From Pseudomonas sp. AL03 (GTDB lineage Bacteria; Pseudomonadota; Gammaproteobacteria; Pseudomonadales; Pseudomonadaceae): 64,000 nt of DNA. The stretch covers positions 1 to 64,000 of the forward strand of contig NZ_JASBRE010000027.1 in assembly GCF_029960815.1 (NCBI RefSeq), read 5' to 3'. Shown piece by piece: positions 42,486-51,611 of the stretch (position 1 is its first letter; the number at the start of each line of letters is the position of its first letter). Both the position numbers and the translations under genes were made by a program. Under the pieces are notes generated by a model, which ran no database searches, had not been told where the DNA came from, and worked only from the letters and a program-made list of their open reading frames with translations.

Positions 42486-45400
42486 GGCCCGCACAGGCTG
42501 GCGCCGTTGGTTGTTGCAGCTGCTCTACGGCGCGGCGTTGAGTCTTTATCTGGCAGCGCCGGCTTACGCCTTCACGCCCTCGGATTCGCCGCTGTTGAGC
42601 GCCGCCGCCGTCGCACCCAATGTGATGCTGTTACTCGACGACTCGGGGAGTATGAACAACATTATCTGGGCGGCAGGCTTCGACCCGACGGTCGCACGCC
42701 CCTCGGTGACTATTTGCCTCTCGAATGGTTCGTGCTCGAAAGGCCGCGAGCTTGACATGACCGATACCAATATTGCTTTGTCGAGTTTGACTCGAGGAAA
42801 ATGTTCGAAAGGATGGTACGGTTTTTATAACAACAGCTCTTCCGGTCCGGATTCGCTTTGCCTCAAACTTCCCGATCCGGTGGGGAGCGAGGACACGCGG
42901 TATACGGCAAATTACTTGTCCTATCTGAAAAGCCTGGCCAACAATTCAGATCGGGATTTCACTGATGGCTCGATCCCCAATGATTACCGGATGAACGTGG
43001 CGCGCAACGTTTCCAAGATGTTGGTGGCTGGCAACCGCGCGCTGCGCATCGGCCTGTCGACGTTCAATCTGGCAGTCGGCAACCACAAGAATGACGGCGG
43101 TTACATTGCCCGTTCGGTCAGTGATATGTCAGCGGTCAGCGGCACCGTGACCCAGGCTCAGGCCAATACCAACTACAACGCACTGATCGACGCGATCGAT
43201 GAACTGAGCGCGGAAGCCAATACACCGCTGGCAGAAGCCTATTACGAAATCACCCGCTATTTCCGTGGCATGGCGCCATACAACAACTCGACGCCCACCA
43301 CCTATACCAGTCCGATTCAGTACCGTTGCCAGAAAAATTACGGGGTGGTGATTACCGATGGTCTGCCGACCTACGACCGAACCTTTCCGACCAACGATCC
43401 GCTGGGTGGCAGCGGGTTACCGAACTGGGACGGGATCAGCAATAACGATGGCGCCAACCTCTCCGGCGACGATGAGGGCGACACCCTGTACCTGGATGAC
43501 ATCGCCAAGTTCGCCTTCGACATCGACATGCGCTCCACAGGGACAGATGCCGCGGGTAAAAGCTGGAACGAGGTGGATTTTTCCAAGCAGAACATGAACA
43601 CCTACACCGTGGGTTTCGCCGTCGCTAACCAGATGTTGTCGGATGCGGCGACCTACGGACAGGGCCAATACTACCAGGCGAGCGATAGCGCGGAACTCAT
43701 CAGTGCACTGACTGCAGCCTTGAGCGACCTCACCGCCAAGGCCGGCTCAGGTGGCAGCGGCGTTGCCAGCGGCACCACTCTTGCCAGCAACTCAACCTAC
43801 TTCCAGACCACCTACGACCCCAAGGACTGGCGGGGCACCATCAAATCCCTTGGCTTCACATCGGCGGGTGCGGTTAACACGGCCGCGGTTCTATGGACGA
43901 CCGATACCACTATCGTGCCCGGTGCTACTGCGCCGACCTACCAGTCCTGGAACACCCTGACCAACGCCGCCGTCACTCTGGCCTTCGGCAATTTTTCCCC
44001 GGTCCAGCAGGCTTTCCTCAGCCTGAACTTGCCCATCGGGATCACGGGCAGCGATCTGGTGGAGTGGAGCAAGGGCACCAACAAAACCGGGTTGAAAGCG
44101 CGTAGCGTGTTGCTCGGCGACATTATCAATTCGCCACTCGTGCTGGCCGCGCCCACCGACCAAACCGCGTCCGATCTGGTGGGGGATACTACCTACAGCA
44201 CCTACCTGGCCACCAAAGCCGCCAACATGAATGCCAGCCTGGTGGTGAACGCCAACGACGGTTTTGTGAACGTCGTCAACTCGGCCAACGGTGCAAGGCG
44301 TTATGCCTACATGCCTTCCAGTGTGTTGCCTTCGCTGCGTTTGATCGCCGACACCAATTACATCAACGGCGTCAGCCACAAGTTTCTGGTTGACGGTCAG
44401 GTTGCGGTATTCGATGCGCAACTCAACAGCGCCTGGAAGACCCTGGCATTGGGTGGAACAGGGGCGGGGGGCAGGACCTTCTACGCGTTGCAGTTGTTCG
44501 ACGCCTCGGCAGGCAACGTGATCAAGGCGGTGTGGGAAATCAGTGTGCCGGCCACTGCAAATACGGCGAACGTTTTCAATGATCTGGGTTATGCCTACGC
44601 ACGACCGGAAGTGGCACGCTTGGCAGATGGGCGATGGGCCGCATTCATCTCCAACGGTTATGGCAGCAACTCCGGGGTGGCAGCGTTGTACGTGGTCGAC
44701 ATTCGTGACGGCTCGCTGATCAAGAAAATAGTGGTCGACGGCGCCGAAACTACCAACGGTTTGTCATCGGTAAAACTTCGGGTCAACTCGCAGAATGTGG
44801 TGCAGGCCGCTTATGGCGGCGATTTGAAGGGGCGGCTGTGGAAGTTTGATTTGAGCGCTACCGCCCCGGAATCGTGGGACCTGGCGTTTTCCCGCAAACC
44901 GCTGTTTACCACCGCGGGTGGCGTCACCCAGCCGATCACCGCGCAACCATTGCTGGCGGACAATCCGTTGGGAGGGAAGGAAGTGTTTTTCGGCACCGGT
45001 AAATTCAACGAGACGGCCGACAAGACCAACAAAGACCTCCAGGCGTTCTATGCAGTGTGGGATGCGGAAGGTGGCCCCGGGCAAATCACAACGTCCAGCT
45101 TGCAGGCCCAAGCGGTGACCGGTGTGTTCTCGGGCAGCAACGGACAATTCATCACCACCAGCCGGAACGAGGTGACCTTTCCGGCAGAGAAGGGCTGGTA
45201 TCTGCCATTGGTTTACAACAACGTGTTGACCGGTGAGCGGGTGATCAATCAGGCCAATCTGGTGTCCGGCCGGATAGTGTTTACCACGGCCAGCGTGGAC
45301 ACCACCGATCCTTGCGCCAGTTCCGGTACCGGCAAACTGGTCGAGCTGGATGCATTCAGCGGTAAGATGCTCAACTACGCGGTGCTCGACACCAATGGCG

Positions 45401-45591
45401 ACGGGCTGGTCGACATCAAGGATTCGATTTCCAGCGGGGTGATTTTCACCGGTGGTATTCCGACGCTCAACGCGATCGTCAACAATGCGTCCCGCAAGAT
45501 CGTGAGCGACTCCGGTGGCGGCGTGAACTCGCTGGTGGAAAAGCCCGGCGGTGGTGTCAACCGTCGCATCATGTGGCGACAAATTCAGTAA
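42472..45591 (+). CDS. pilY1: Type IV pilus tip protein PilY1
   Basis: 1039 residues with a signal peptide (cleaved near AYA|FTP at 33). A von Willebrand A-like region begins at residue 50 with the metal-site motif DDSGS (56-60). The C-terminal half (about 560-1000) is the PilY1 beta-propeller, containing a calcium loop DTNGDGLVD at 973-981. PilY1 is a calcium-dependent adhesin and mechanosensor needed for pilus extension. No gene lies between it and pilE: the small pilY2 of P. aeruginosa is missing. Confidence 0.95.
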   Translation: MRSTEARTGWRRWLLQLLYGAALSLYLAAPAYAFTPSDSPLLSAAAVAPNVMLLLDDSGSMNNIIWAAGFDPTVARPSVTICLSNGSCSKGRELDMTDTNIALSSLTRGKCSKGWYGFYNNSSSGPDSLCLKLPDPVGSEDTRYTANYLSYLKSLANNSDRDFTDGSIPNDYRMNVARNVSKMLVAGNRALRIGLSTFNLAVGNHKNDGGYIARSVSDMSAVSGTVTQAQANTNYNALIDAIDELSAEANTPLAEAYYEITRYFRGMAPYNNSTPTTYTSPIQYRCQKNYGVVITDGLPTYDRTFPTNDPLGGSGLPNWDGISNNDGANLSGDDEGDTLYLDDIAKFAFDIDMRSTGTDAAGKSWNEVDFSKQNMNTYTVGFAVANQMLSDAATYGQGQYYQASDSAELISALTAALSDLTAKAGSGGSGVASGTTLASNSTYFQTTYDPKDWRGTIKSLGFTSAGAVNTAAVLWTTDTTIVPGATAPTYQSWNTLTNAAVTLAFGNFSPVQQAFLSLNLPIGITGSDLVEWSKGTNKTGLKARSVLLGDIINSPLVLAAPTDQTASDLVGDTTYSTYLATKAANMNASLVVNANDGFVNVVNSANGARRYAYMPSSVLPSLRLIADTNYINGVSHKFLVDGQVAVFDAQLNSAWKTLALGGTGAGGRTFYALQLFDASAGNVIKAVWEISVPATANTANVFNDLGYAYARPEVARLADGRWAAFISNGYGSNSGVAALYVVDIRDGSLIKKIVVDGAETTNGLSSVKLRVNSQNVVQAAYGGDLKGRLWKFDLSATAPESWDLAFSRKPLFTTAGGVTQPITAQPLLADNPLGGKEVFFGTGKFNETADKTNKDLQAFYAVWDAEGGPGQITTSSLQAQAVTGVFSGSNGQFITTSRNEVTFPAEKGWYLPLVYNNVLTGERVINQANLVSGRIVFTTASVDTTDPCASSGTGKLVELDAFSGKMLNYAVLDTNGDGLVDIKDSISSGVIFTGGIPTLNAIVNNASRKIVSDSGGGVNSLVEKPGGGVNRRIMWRQIQ

Positions 45592-45605
45592 GTGAGAGTT
45601 GAGGC

Positions 45606-46001
45606 ATGCGCAGATCCAACCGAGGTTTTACCCTGATCGAAATCATGATCGTGATTGCGATCATCGGGATCGTCATCACCATTGGCTACCCGAGCCTCAC
45701 CGAATACGTGAAAAAGGGGCGTAGGACTGAAGTCGCGGGTCTGCTCTCCGAGCAGGCGCAAATTCTCGAGCGGTTTTACTCAAAGAGTAATGTCTACACA
45801 GGCGCCGCAGGCCTGAGCGCCGGCAATGACTTTTACACCATTACCCAGACCCTGACCGATCAGACCTTCCTGCTGACGGCAGTTCGCAAGGCTGGCAAAG
45901 CCATGGCGACGGACCAGTGTGGGGATTTCACCATCACCAACACCGGTGTCAGAAGCATGGTCAATGCAACGGCCACGACCAAGGATTGCTGGGGTCGCTG
46001 A
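45606..46001 (+). CDS. pilE: Minor type IV pilin PilE
   Basis: 131 residues. Leader MRRSNRGFTLIEIMIVIAII is cleaved after Gly7. The head is a small ComP/PilE fold with a Cys pair (DQCGDF and KDCWGR) closing the D-region loop. It is the connector between minor and major pilins in Pseudomonas. It starts 14 bases after pilY1. Confidence 0.93.
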   Translation: MRRSNRGFTLIEIMIVIAIIGIVITIGYPSLTEYVKKGRRTEVAGLLSEQAQILERFYSKSNVYTGAAGLSAGNDFYTITQTLTDQTFLLTAVRKAGKAMATDQCGDFTITNTGVRSMVNATATTKDCWGR

Positions 46002-46058
46002 GTTCCTTTTTCGGGCGCCTTTTGCGTCCCTCTGTCTATTTAACGGTTGGATCAGAAC

Positions 46059-47159
46059 ATGACCAGGCAACAGCAAGTGGTGATTGTCGGCGGCGGAGTG
46101 ATTGGCCTGCTGACAGCGTTCAACCTCGCGTCCGAAGTGCAAAGCGTCATGCTGCTGGATCGCTCGAACGTTGGTCAGGAATCGTCCTGGGCCGGCGGCG
46201 GTATCGTTTCGCCGCTTTACCCGTGGCGCTACAGCCCGGCGGTCACCGCGTTGGCTCACTGGTCCCAAGACTTTTATCCGCAGTTGGGTGAGCGGTTGTT
46301 CGCAGCAACCGGCGTTGATCCCGAGGTGCATACCACCGGGTTGTATTGGCTGGACCTGGATGATGAGGCCGAGGCGTTGGCCTGGGCCGAGCGGGAAAAC
46401 CGCCCGCTGCGGGCTGTGGATATCTCGGCGGCACATGATGCCGTGCCGGGATTGGGTGCGGGTTTTTCGCGGGCAATCTACATGGCCGATGTGGCCAATG
46501 TGCGTAATCCGCGGCTAGTCAAATCGCTCAAGGCTGCGTTGTTGGCGCTGCCGAACGTGACGATTCATGAGCAGTGCGAAGTCAGCGGGTTTATCCGTGA
46601 AGGCGCTTCGGTCGTTGGGGTGCAGACCTCCGCGGGTGCTATCCATGGCGATCAGGTGGTACTGACCGCGGGTGCCTGGAGCGGTGATTTACTCAAATGC
46701 CTGGGCCTGGACCTCCCGGTCGAGCCGGTGAAAGGGCAGATGATTCTCTACAAATGCGCCGCGGATTTCCTGCCGAGCATGGTTCTGGCCAAGGGGCGTT
46801 ATGCGATTCCTCGGCGCGATGGGCACATTCTGATTGGCAGTACGTTGGAACACGAAGGCTTCGACAAGACACCGACCGAAGCGGCCCTGGAGAGTTTGAA
46901 GGTATCGGCGGTGGAGTTGATTCCGGCACTGGCGGATGCCGAGGTCGTGGGGCACTGGGCCGGGTTGCGACCGAGCTCGCCGGAAGGCATTCCCTACATC
47001 GGTCGGGTGCCGGGGTTCGAAGGGCTTTGGCTCAACTGCGGGCATTACCGTAACGGCTTGGTGCTGGCGCCGGCGTCGTGTCAGTTGTTTGCGGATGTGA
47101 TGCTGGGGCGTGAGCCGATCATTGATCCGGCACCGTATGCGCCGGTTGGAAGGATCTGA
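46059..47159 (+). CDS. thiO: Glycine oxidase ThiO
   Basis: 366 residues, FAD-dependent. The dinucleotide motif VVIVGGGVIGLLTAF is at the N-terminus, and the DAO-family C-terminal motif is GHWAGLRPSSPEGIPYIGR, followed by GHYRNGLVLAP. It oxidises glycine to dehydroglycine for the thiazole ring of thiamine. ATG 46059 is chosen over TTG 46047. It lies between the pilin operon and pilR, as PA4548 does in P. aeruginosa, and is probably unrelated to pili. Confidence 0.93.
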   Translation: MTRQQQVVIVGGGVIGLLTAFNLASEVQSVMLLDRSNVGQESSWAGGGIVSPLYPWRYSPAVTALAHWSQDFYPQLGERLFAATGVDPEVHTTGLYWLDLDDEAEALAWAERENRPLRAVDISAAHDAVPGLGAGFSRAIYMADVANVRNPRLVKSLKAALLALPNVTIHEQCEVSGFIREGASVVGVQTSAGAIHGDQVVLTAGAWSGDLLKCLGLDLPVEPVKGQMILYKCAADFLPSMVLAKGRYAIPRRDGHILIGSTLEHEGFDKTPTEAALESLKVSAVELIPALADAEVVGHWAGLRPSSPEGIPYIGRVPGFEGLWLNCGHYRNGLVLAPASCQLFADVMLGREPIIDPAPYAPVGRI

Positions 47160-47162
47160 GAC

Positions 47163-48503
47163 TCAATCGAGTCCCAGTTTTTTGAGCCTGTAGCGCATCG
47201 ACCTGAATGAAAGATTCAACCGCTGAGCAGCCGCCGTGCGGTTCCAGCGGGTTTCTTCCAGGGCCTGGAGGATCAGTTTGCGTTCGACGTTTTCCAGGTA
47301 GTCTTCCAGGTTGTCGATCTGCGTCAGGTCCGGCACTCCACCTTCCGGGTTGCAGTTGCCTTCGGCCAGCCGCAGGTCGCTGGCTTCGATCTGCTTGTTT
47401 TCGCACAAGGTGTGAGCCCGTTCGAGCACGTTCTCCAGTTCCCGCACGTTGCCGGGGAAGCGATAACTTTTCAGTGCGTCGAGGGCATCCGGGTGGAGTT
47501 TCGCGGCGGGTTGGTCGGTGCTGATGGCCAGGCGTTTGAGCACATGGCTGGCGAGCGATTCGATGTCGTCACGGCGTTCGCGCAAGGGCGGCACCCGTAG
47601 TTCGATCACGTTCAACCGGTAGTACAAATCCTGGCGAAAGCGTTCGGCGGCGACTTCGGCGTCGAGGTCTTTGTGGGTGGCGCAAAGGATCCGCACATCG
47701 ACCACGGTTTCCTGCTGCTCGCCGACACCGCGAACGGCTTTTTCCTGTATGGCCCGTAGCAGCTTGACCTGCATCGCCAGCGGCAAATCCGCCACTTCGT
47801 CGAGGAACAAGCTGCCGCCATGGGCGGCCTGGAACAGTCCGGGTTTGTCTTCGATGGCACCGCTGAAGCTGCCTTTGCGATGGCCGAAAAATTCGCTCTC
47901 CATCAATTCAGACGGAATCGCCCCGCAGTTGATCGGAATAAACGGTTGGCTGGCGCGCGGTCCTTGCTCGTGGATCAGTCGCGCGACCAATTCCTTACCG
48001 CTGCCGGATTCGCCGCTGATGTACACCGGCGCCTGGCTGCGGGCCAGTTTGTCGATGTGTTTGCGCAGGGCACGCATGGGCAGTGAGTCACCCAGCAGCC
48101 GGCGATCGATGGCGGTGCCGGTGCCGCCTGACGCAGGCAAACGCAGCGCGCTGCTGACCAGCTCCCGAAGGCGGGTGAGGTCCACCGGTTTGGTCAGGAA
48201 GTCAAAGGCGCCAGCCTTGAGGGCGTTGATCGCGGTTTCCAGGTTGCCGTAAGCGGTGATCATTGCCACCGGTATTTGTGGGTAGCGTTGTTGAATGTGT
48301 TGCACCAGTTCAAGGCCGGTGCCGTCCGGCAGGCGCATGTCGGTCAGGCACAGGTCGAACGTCTCCCGCGTCAGCAGGGCCTGGGCTTCGCCGAGGTTGC
48401 GGGCACTGAAGGTGTCGAGTTTCATCCGTCCCAGGGTGATTTCCAGGAGTTCGCGGATATCCGGTTCGTCGTCGACGATCAGGACTTTTTGCCGTGGGCT
48501 CAT
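47163..48503 (-). CDS. pilR: Sigma54-dependent response regulator PilR
   Basis: 446 residues. Receiver domain (5-115) with phospho-Asp in LCLTDMRLPDG; AAA+ domain with Walker A GESGSGKELV and Walker B SLFLDEVADL; C-terminal Fis-type HTH (WNRTAAAQRLNLSFRSMRYR). The sigma54-contact loop reads GSFSGA instead of GAFTGA. It activates pilA under control of PilS. Start at ATG 48503, two bases from the pilS stop. The neighbouring gene pilS is on the same strand. Confidence 0.95.
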   Translation of the reverse strand: MSPRQKVLIVDDEPDIRELLEITLGRMKLDTFSARNLGEAQALLTRETFDLCLTDMRLPDGTGLELVQHIQQRYPQIPVAMITAYGNLETAINALKAGAFDFLTKPVDLTRLRELVSSALRLPASGGTGTAIDRRLLGDSLPMRALRKHIDKLARSQAPVYISGESGSGKELVARLIHEQGPRASQPFIPINCGAIPSELMESEFFGHRKGSFSGAIEDKPGLFQAAHGGSLFLDEVADLPLAMQVKLLRAIQEKAVRGVGEQQETVVDVRILCATHKDLDAEVAAERFRQDLYYRLNVIELRVPPLRERRDDIESLASHVLKRLAISTDQPAAKLHPDALDALKSYRFPGNVRELENVLERAHTLCENKQIEASDLRLAEGNCNPEGGVPDLTQIDNLEDYLENVERKLILQALEETRWNRTAAAQRLNLSFRSMRYRLKKLGLD

Positions 48504-48505
48504 GT

Positions 48506-50113
48506 TCAACTTTGTTTCCGTCCGTGAGCAAAGGTGATGCGAAAGCAGCCGCCTTGGCGTGGTTTGAAGTCTAGGCGGGCCTGGTTGCTTTCGCACAGCT
48601 CACGGGACAGATAAAGCCCCAGGCCAGTGCCTTGGGTGCTCGTGGTGAAGAACGGTTCGAACAAGTGCGTTTGATGCTCCGGTGCCACGCCGGGGCCATT
48701 GTCCAGGACCTCGAGGATCGGCAGCTGGCTATCCGGGTCGACAAACAATTCGAGCCAGACCTGCGCCGGGTCGTGATTCAAGGCGCTATGGCGCCAGGCG
48801 TTGCGCAACAAATTGTCGAGAATCTGGGGCAGCTGGTTGGGGTCCATCAGGGTTTTGAAGTCTCCTGAGCCGATGCGCAGATGAATCTGCTGATGCTCGG
48901 TCGCCCCCTCGCGGGTTTCGTTGACGAACTGTTCCAGCCACGGCTTCAGATCGAGCCGTTGCGCCACGGTTTGCTGGCGACGGGACAGTTGCAGGACGTT
49001 TTCGATTACCCGATTCATTCGCTGAGAGTGGTCTTGAATAATCTGTGTCAGACGTCGATCCGCGCTGTTCAGTTCCTCTGATTCTTGCAATAGCTGCGCA
49101 GCATGACTAATGGCGCCCAGTGGATTGCGGATTTCATGGGCTATACCGGCGGTCAGGTGACCGAGGGCGGCCAGCTTCAGTTGTTGGGCGTGTTGGGCGA
49201 TTTGCGCGAGGTCTTCGAGAAAGACCAGGGTCTGGTGGTGTCGGCTTTGGTCCAGGGCAATGAAGCTCGGTTGCAACTCCAGGCCACTGCTGGCGACTTT
49301 CAGGCTCTGGGGGCGCAGCGTCGGGTTGTTGAGCCACAGTTGCAGGCGTTCGACCAGGATGGGTGAGTCATCGTCGATCAACTGGCCTACAAGGCTTTCC
49401 CTGCCTAACAGGTTCAAGGCGCTGTGGTTGGCCAGTTGAACCTGCCGCTGGTCGTCGAGCACCAGGATGCCGGTACGCATGCGTTGCAGGATCAGTGCGT
49501 TGAGGGCTTCGAGACCGACGACTTCGCTGGCCCGTTGTTCGGCCAGGGTTTCGCTGACTTCCAGGCGTCGGATCAGCCCTTGCACCAGCAATGCCGCAGC
49601 AAAACACAGGGCGCCGAGCGTGCCGGCTTGCAAGTAATCATTGGGGGTGGCGGGATGGCTGAAACTCAGGAGGAAGCTCAGCCCCACGATGCCGAGCGCG
49701 CCGACGGCGGCAATCAACAGGCCGATGCGCCCTCGCAACAAAGTGTTGCTAATGGCTACCGATACGATCAAGAGGTTGCCGATGGCGCTGGCCACACCAC
49801 CGGCGGCGTAGAACAGACCGCACAGCAGCAGGACGTCGGTCAGCGCCAGGCTGAACAGTTGCGCCGGGCGCCGGGTGTTCTCGAGAAACACCACCAGCAG
49901 GATATTCAGCACCAGATATAACCAACTGCCACTACGCAGCAGGTCGTCATTGGCGACCGTCAGCAGCTGGTTGTCCATGTTGCTGGCGATCAACAGCACC
50001 AGGGTGATGCCGACGCTCAAACGGTAAAGATGATAGAGACGCAGCAGTCGCAGGGCCTGTTTGCTGCCAGGACTGGACGTCTCAGCGATCACTGGAGCCC
50101 GGGCCTTGCTCAA
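48506..50113 (-). CDS. pilS: Membrane sensor histidine kinase PilS
   Basis: 535 residues. Six hydrophobic helices fill about residues 30-185, a PAS domain follows (about 205-315), then HisKA with GHLTAGIAHEIRNPLGAIS (phospho-His) and an HATPase domain with NLLRNAWRHS, DNGPGVA and GTGLGLYLSREL. It autophosphorylates in response to pilin in the membrane and signals to PilR. Translation starts at TTG 50113, or at a GTG seven codons later. It overlaps the small PP0621 gene by 32 bases. Confidence 0.94.
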   Translation of the reverse strand: MSKARAPVIAETSSPGSKQALRLLRLYHLYRLSVGITLVLLIASNMDNQLLTVANDDLLRSGSWLYLVLNILLVVFLENTRRPAQLFSLALTDVLLLCGLFYAAGGVASAIGNLLIVSVAISNTLLRGRIGLLIAAVGALGIVGLSFLLSFSHPATPNDYLQAGTLGALCFAAALLVQGLIRRLEVSETLAEQRASEVVGLEALNALILQRMRTGILVLDDQRQVQLANHSALNLLGRESLVGQLIDDDSPILVERLQLWLNNPTLRPQSLKVASSGLELQPSFIALDQSRHHQTLVFLEDLAQIAQHAQQLKLAALGHLTAGIAHEIRNPLGAISHAAQLLQESEELNSADRRLTQIIQDHSQRMNRVIENVLQLSRRQQTVAQRLDLKPWLEQFVNETREGATEHQQIHLRIGSGDFKTLMDPNQLPQILDNLLRNAWRHSALNHDPAQVWLELFVDPDSQLPILEVLDNGPGVAPEHQTHLFEPFFTTSTQGTGLGLYLSRELCESNQARLDFKPRQGGCFRITFAHGRKQS

Positions 50114-50315
50114 GGTGAGCCTGGCTGCAATACCACTGTTGTTGAAGGTTCAGCGCGCGGTCGCGTGGCAGGTGTACGCCGCAATGGGCGCAGCGGACCA
50201 TAGGGGCTGCTTCCAGTTCTGCGGAGGACTTGGGATTTGTCGACGATCCCTTGAACTTGCGCCAGAACCATACCGCAACGGCAATCAGGGCGATCCAGAA
50301 CAGTAAACGAAGCAT
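50082..50315 (-). CDS. PP0621 family small membrane protein
   Basis: 77 residues. One membrane helix (4-20), then a linker and a zinc-ribbon-like module with CAHCGVHLP and WYCSQAH, four possible ligands. The family is common in Pseudomonas upstream of pilS, function unknown. ATG 50315 is the first gene of the PP0621-pilS-pilR set; it overlaps pilS by 32 bases, so the three are probably co-transcribed. Confidence 0.85.
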   Translation of the reverse strand: MLRLLFWIALIAVAVWFWRKFKGSSTNPKSSAELEAAPMVRCAHCGVHLPRDRALNLQQQWYCSQAHLEQGPGSSDR

Positions 50316-50393
50316 GATGAGCTGCTATTTGACGAGTGATTAGCCAGTTTAGCCAAGGACATGACCAGCGCACAGCGTAATAATCGAGCCCAT

Positions 50394-50422
50394 AAAAAAG
50401 GAACCTCGAAAGGCTCCTTTTT
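50394..50422 (-). terminator. bamD terminator
   Basis: AAAAAGGA(A/G)CC pairs with GGCTCCTTTTT across a TCGAA loop; T-rich on the minus strand, 16 bases after the bamD stop. Confidence 0.85.
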
Positions 50423-50437
50423 GTACCACCCGACGTG

Positions 50438-51460
50438 TCAGTCAAACACGCCGAAGGTCATGTAGCTGAACCACGAGCGGTCGCTGTTGTTGGCTTCGGA
50501 CTCGTGTTCCTCTTCTTCGATCACGTCGCCATTTTCGTCTTTAGGCTTGAGATCGCTCGGAATCGCGTCCTTGGCGTCCTGGAACTGCTTCTGCACGTCC
50601 TGGTTGGCGCGGGTTTCTCCCGGCGGCAGCGGTGGACGGGATTCGATCAGGCCCAGGGTCGCCTTACTCAACCACGAACGGTTGTCGGCTTCGTCTACCG
50701 AAGGCTTGAACTGACCGTCGACCAGGGTTGGATGGTTCGGGTAGTTGAGCTTCAGGGTTTCGAGGCTGGTGGCAGCCAGTTCGTCCAGGTGCAGACGCTG
50801 GTAGGCCTCTGTCATCACCGCCAGACCGTCACCGACCGCAGGGGTTTCCTGGAAGTTTTCCACCACATAACGACCACGGTTCGCCGCAGCGACATAGGCC
50901 TGACGGGTCAGGTAGTAGTCGGCAACGTGAATCTCGTAGGCCGCCAGCAGGTTGCGCAGGTAGATCATGCGCTGCTTGGCGTCCGGCGAGTAGCGGCTGT
51001 TGGGGAAGCGGCTGGTCAGCTGGGCGAACTCGTTGTAAGAGTCGCGAGCGGCACCCGGGTCACGCTTGGTCATGTCCAACGGCAGGAAGCGCGACAGCAG
51101 GCCGACGTCCTGGTCGAACGAAGTCAGGCCCTTGAGGTAATACGCGTAATCCACGTTCGGGTGCTGCGGGTGCAGGCGAATGAAGCGCTCGGCGGCGGAC
51201 TTGGCCGCTTCAGGCTCGGTGTTCTTGTAGTTGGCGTAGATGAGCTCGAGTTGAGCCTGATCGGCGTAGCGACCGAACGGATAACGCGACTCCAGCGCCT
51301 TCAGCTTGGCTGTGGCGGCGGTGTAGCTATTGTTGTCCAGATCGTGCTGAGCCTGCTGGTACAGCTCGACTTCGCTCAGGTTTTCGTCTACGACTTCCTT
51401 CGATGAGCAAGCAGCGGTCAATGCGAGGATGGCGATCAGCAGCAGGTGTTTCACTTGCAT
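50438..51460 (-). CDS. bamD: Outer membrane assembly lipoprotein BamD
   Basis: 340 residues. Signal peptide with lipobox LTAACSS (Cys18). TPR repeats fill about 30-260, with the conserved LYQQAQHDLDNNSYTAATAK and RYPFGRYADQAQLELIYA. The acidic C-terminal extension (DENGDVIEEEEHESEANNSD) is typical of Pseudomonas. BamD is an essential partner of BamA in inserting outer membrane proteins. The divergent neighbour is rluD, an arrangement conserved in gammaproteobacteria. ATG 51460 is chosen; the longer frame is not credible. Confidence 0.96.
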   Translation of the reverse strand: MQVKHLLLIAILALTAACSSKEVVDENLSEVELYQQAQHDLDNNSYTAATAKLKALESRYPFGRYADQAQLELIYANYKNTEPEAAKSAAERFIRLHPQHPNVDYAYYLKGLTSFDQDVGLLSRFLPLDMTKRDPGAARDSYNEFAQLTSRFPNSRYSPDAKQRMIYLRNLLAAYEIHVADYYLTRQAYVAAANRGRYVVENFQETPAVGDGLAVMTEAYQRLHLDELAATSLETLKLNYPNHPTLVDGQFKPSVDEADNRSWLSKATLGLIESRPPLPPGETRANQDVQKQFQDAKDAIPSDLKPKDENGDVIEEEEHESEANNSDRSWFSYMTFGVFD

Positions 51461-51611
51461 GGCGGCTTGCGTCCCTATGACGGCCGCTGTCTTGGGCGGG
51501 GCCGTCCTGTTATGATGAGCGCCCCGTTGAATAGCCTCGGGGCAAAAGACGCCGTATTTAACCACAAGCGCGCAGCCGAAACCAAAGGCTGTGCCGACGC
51601 CTAGTCCGAGC

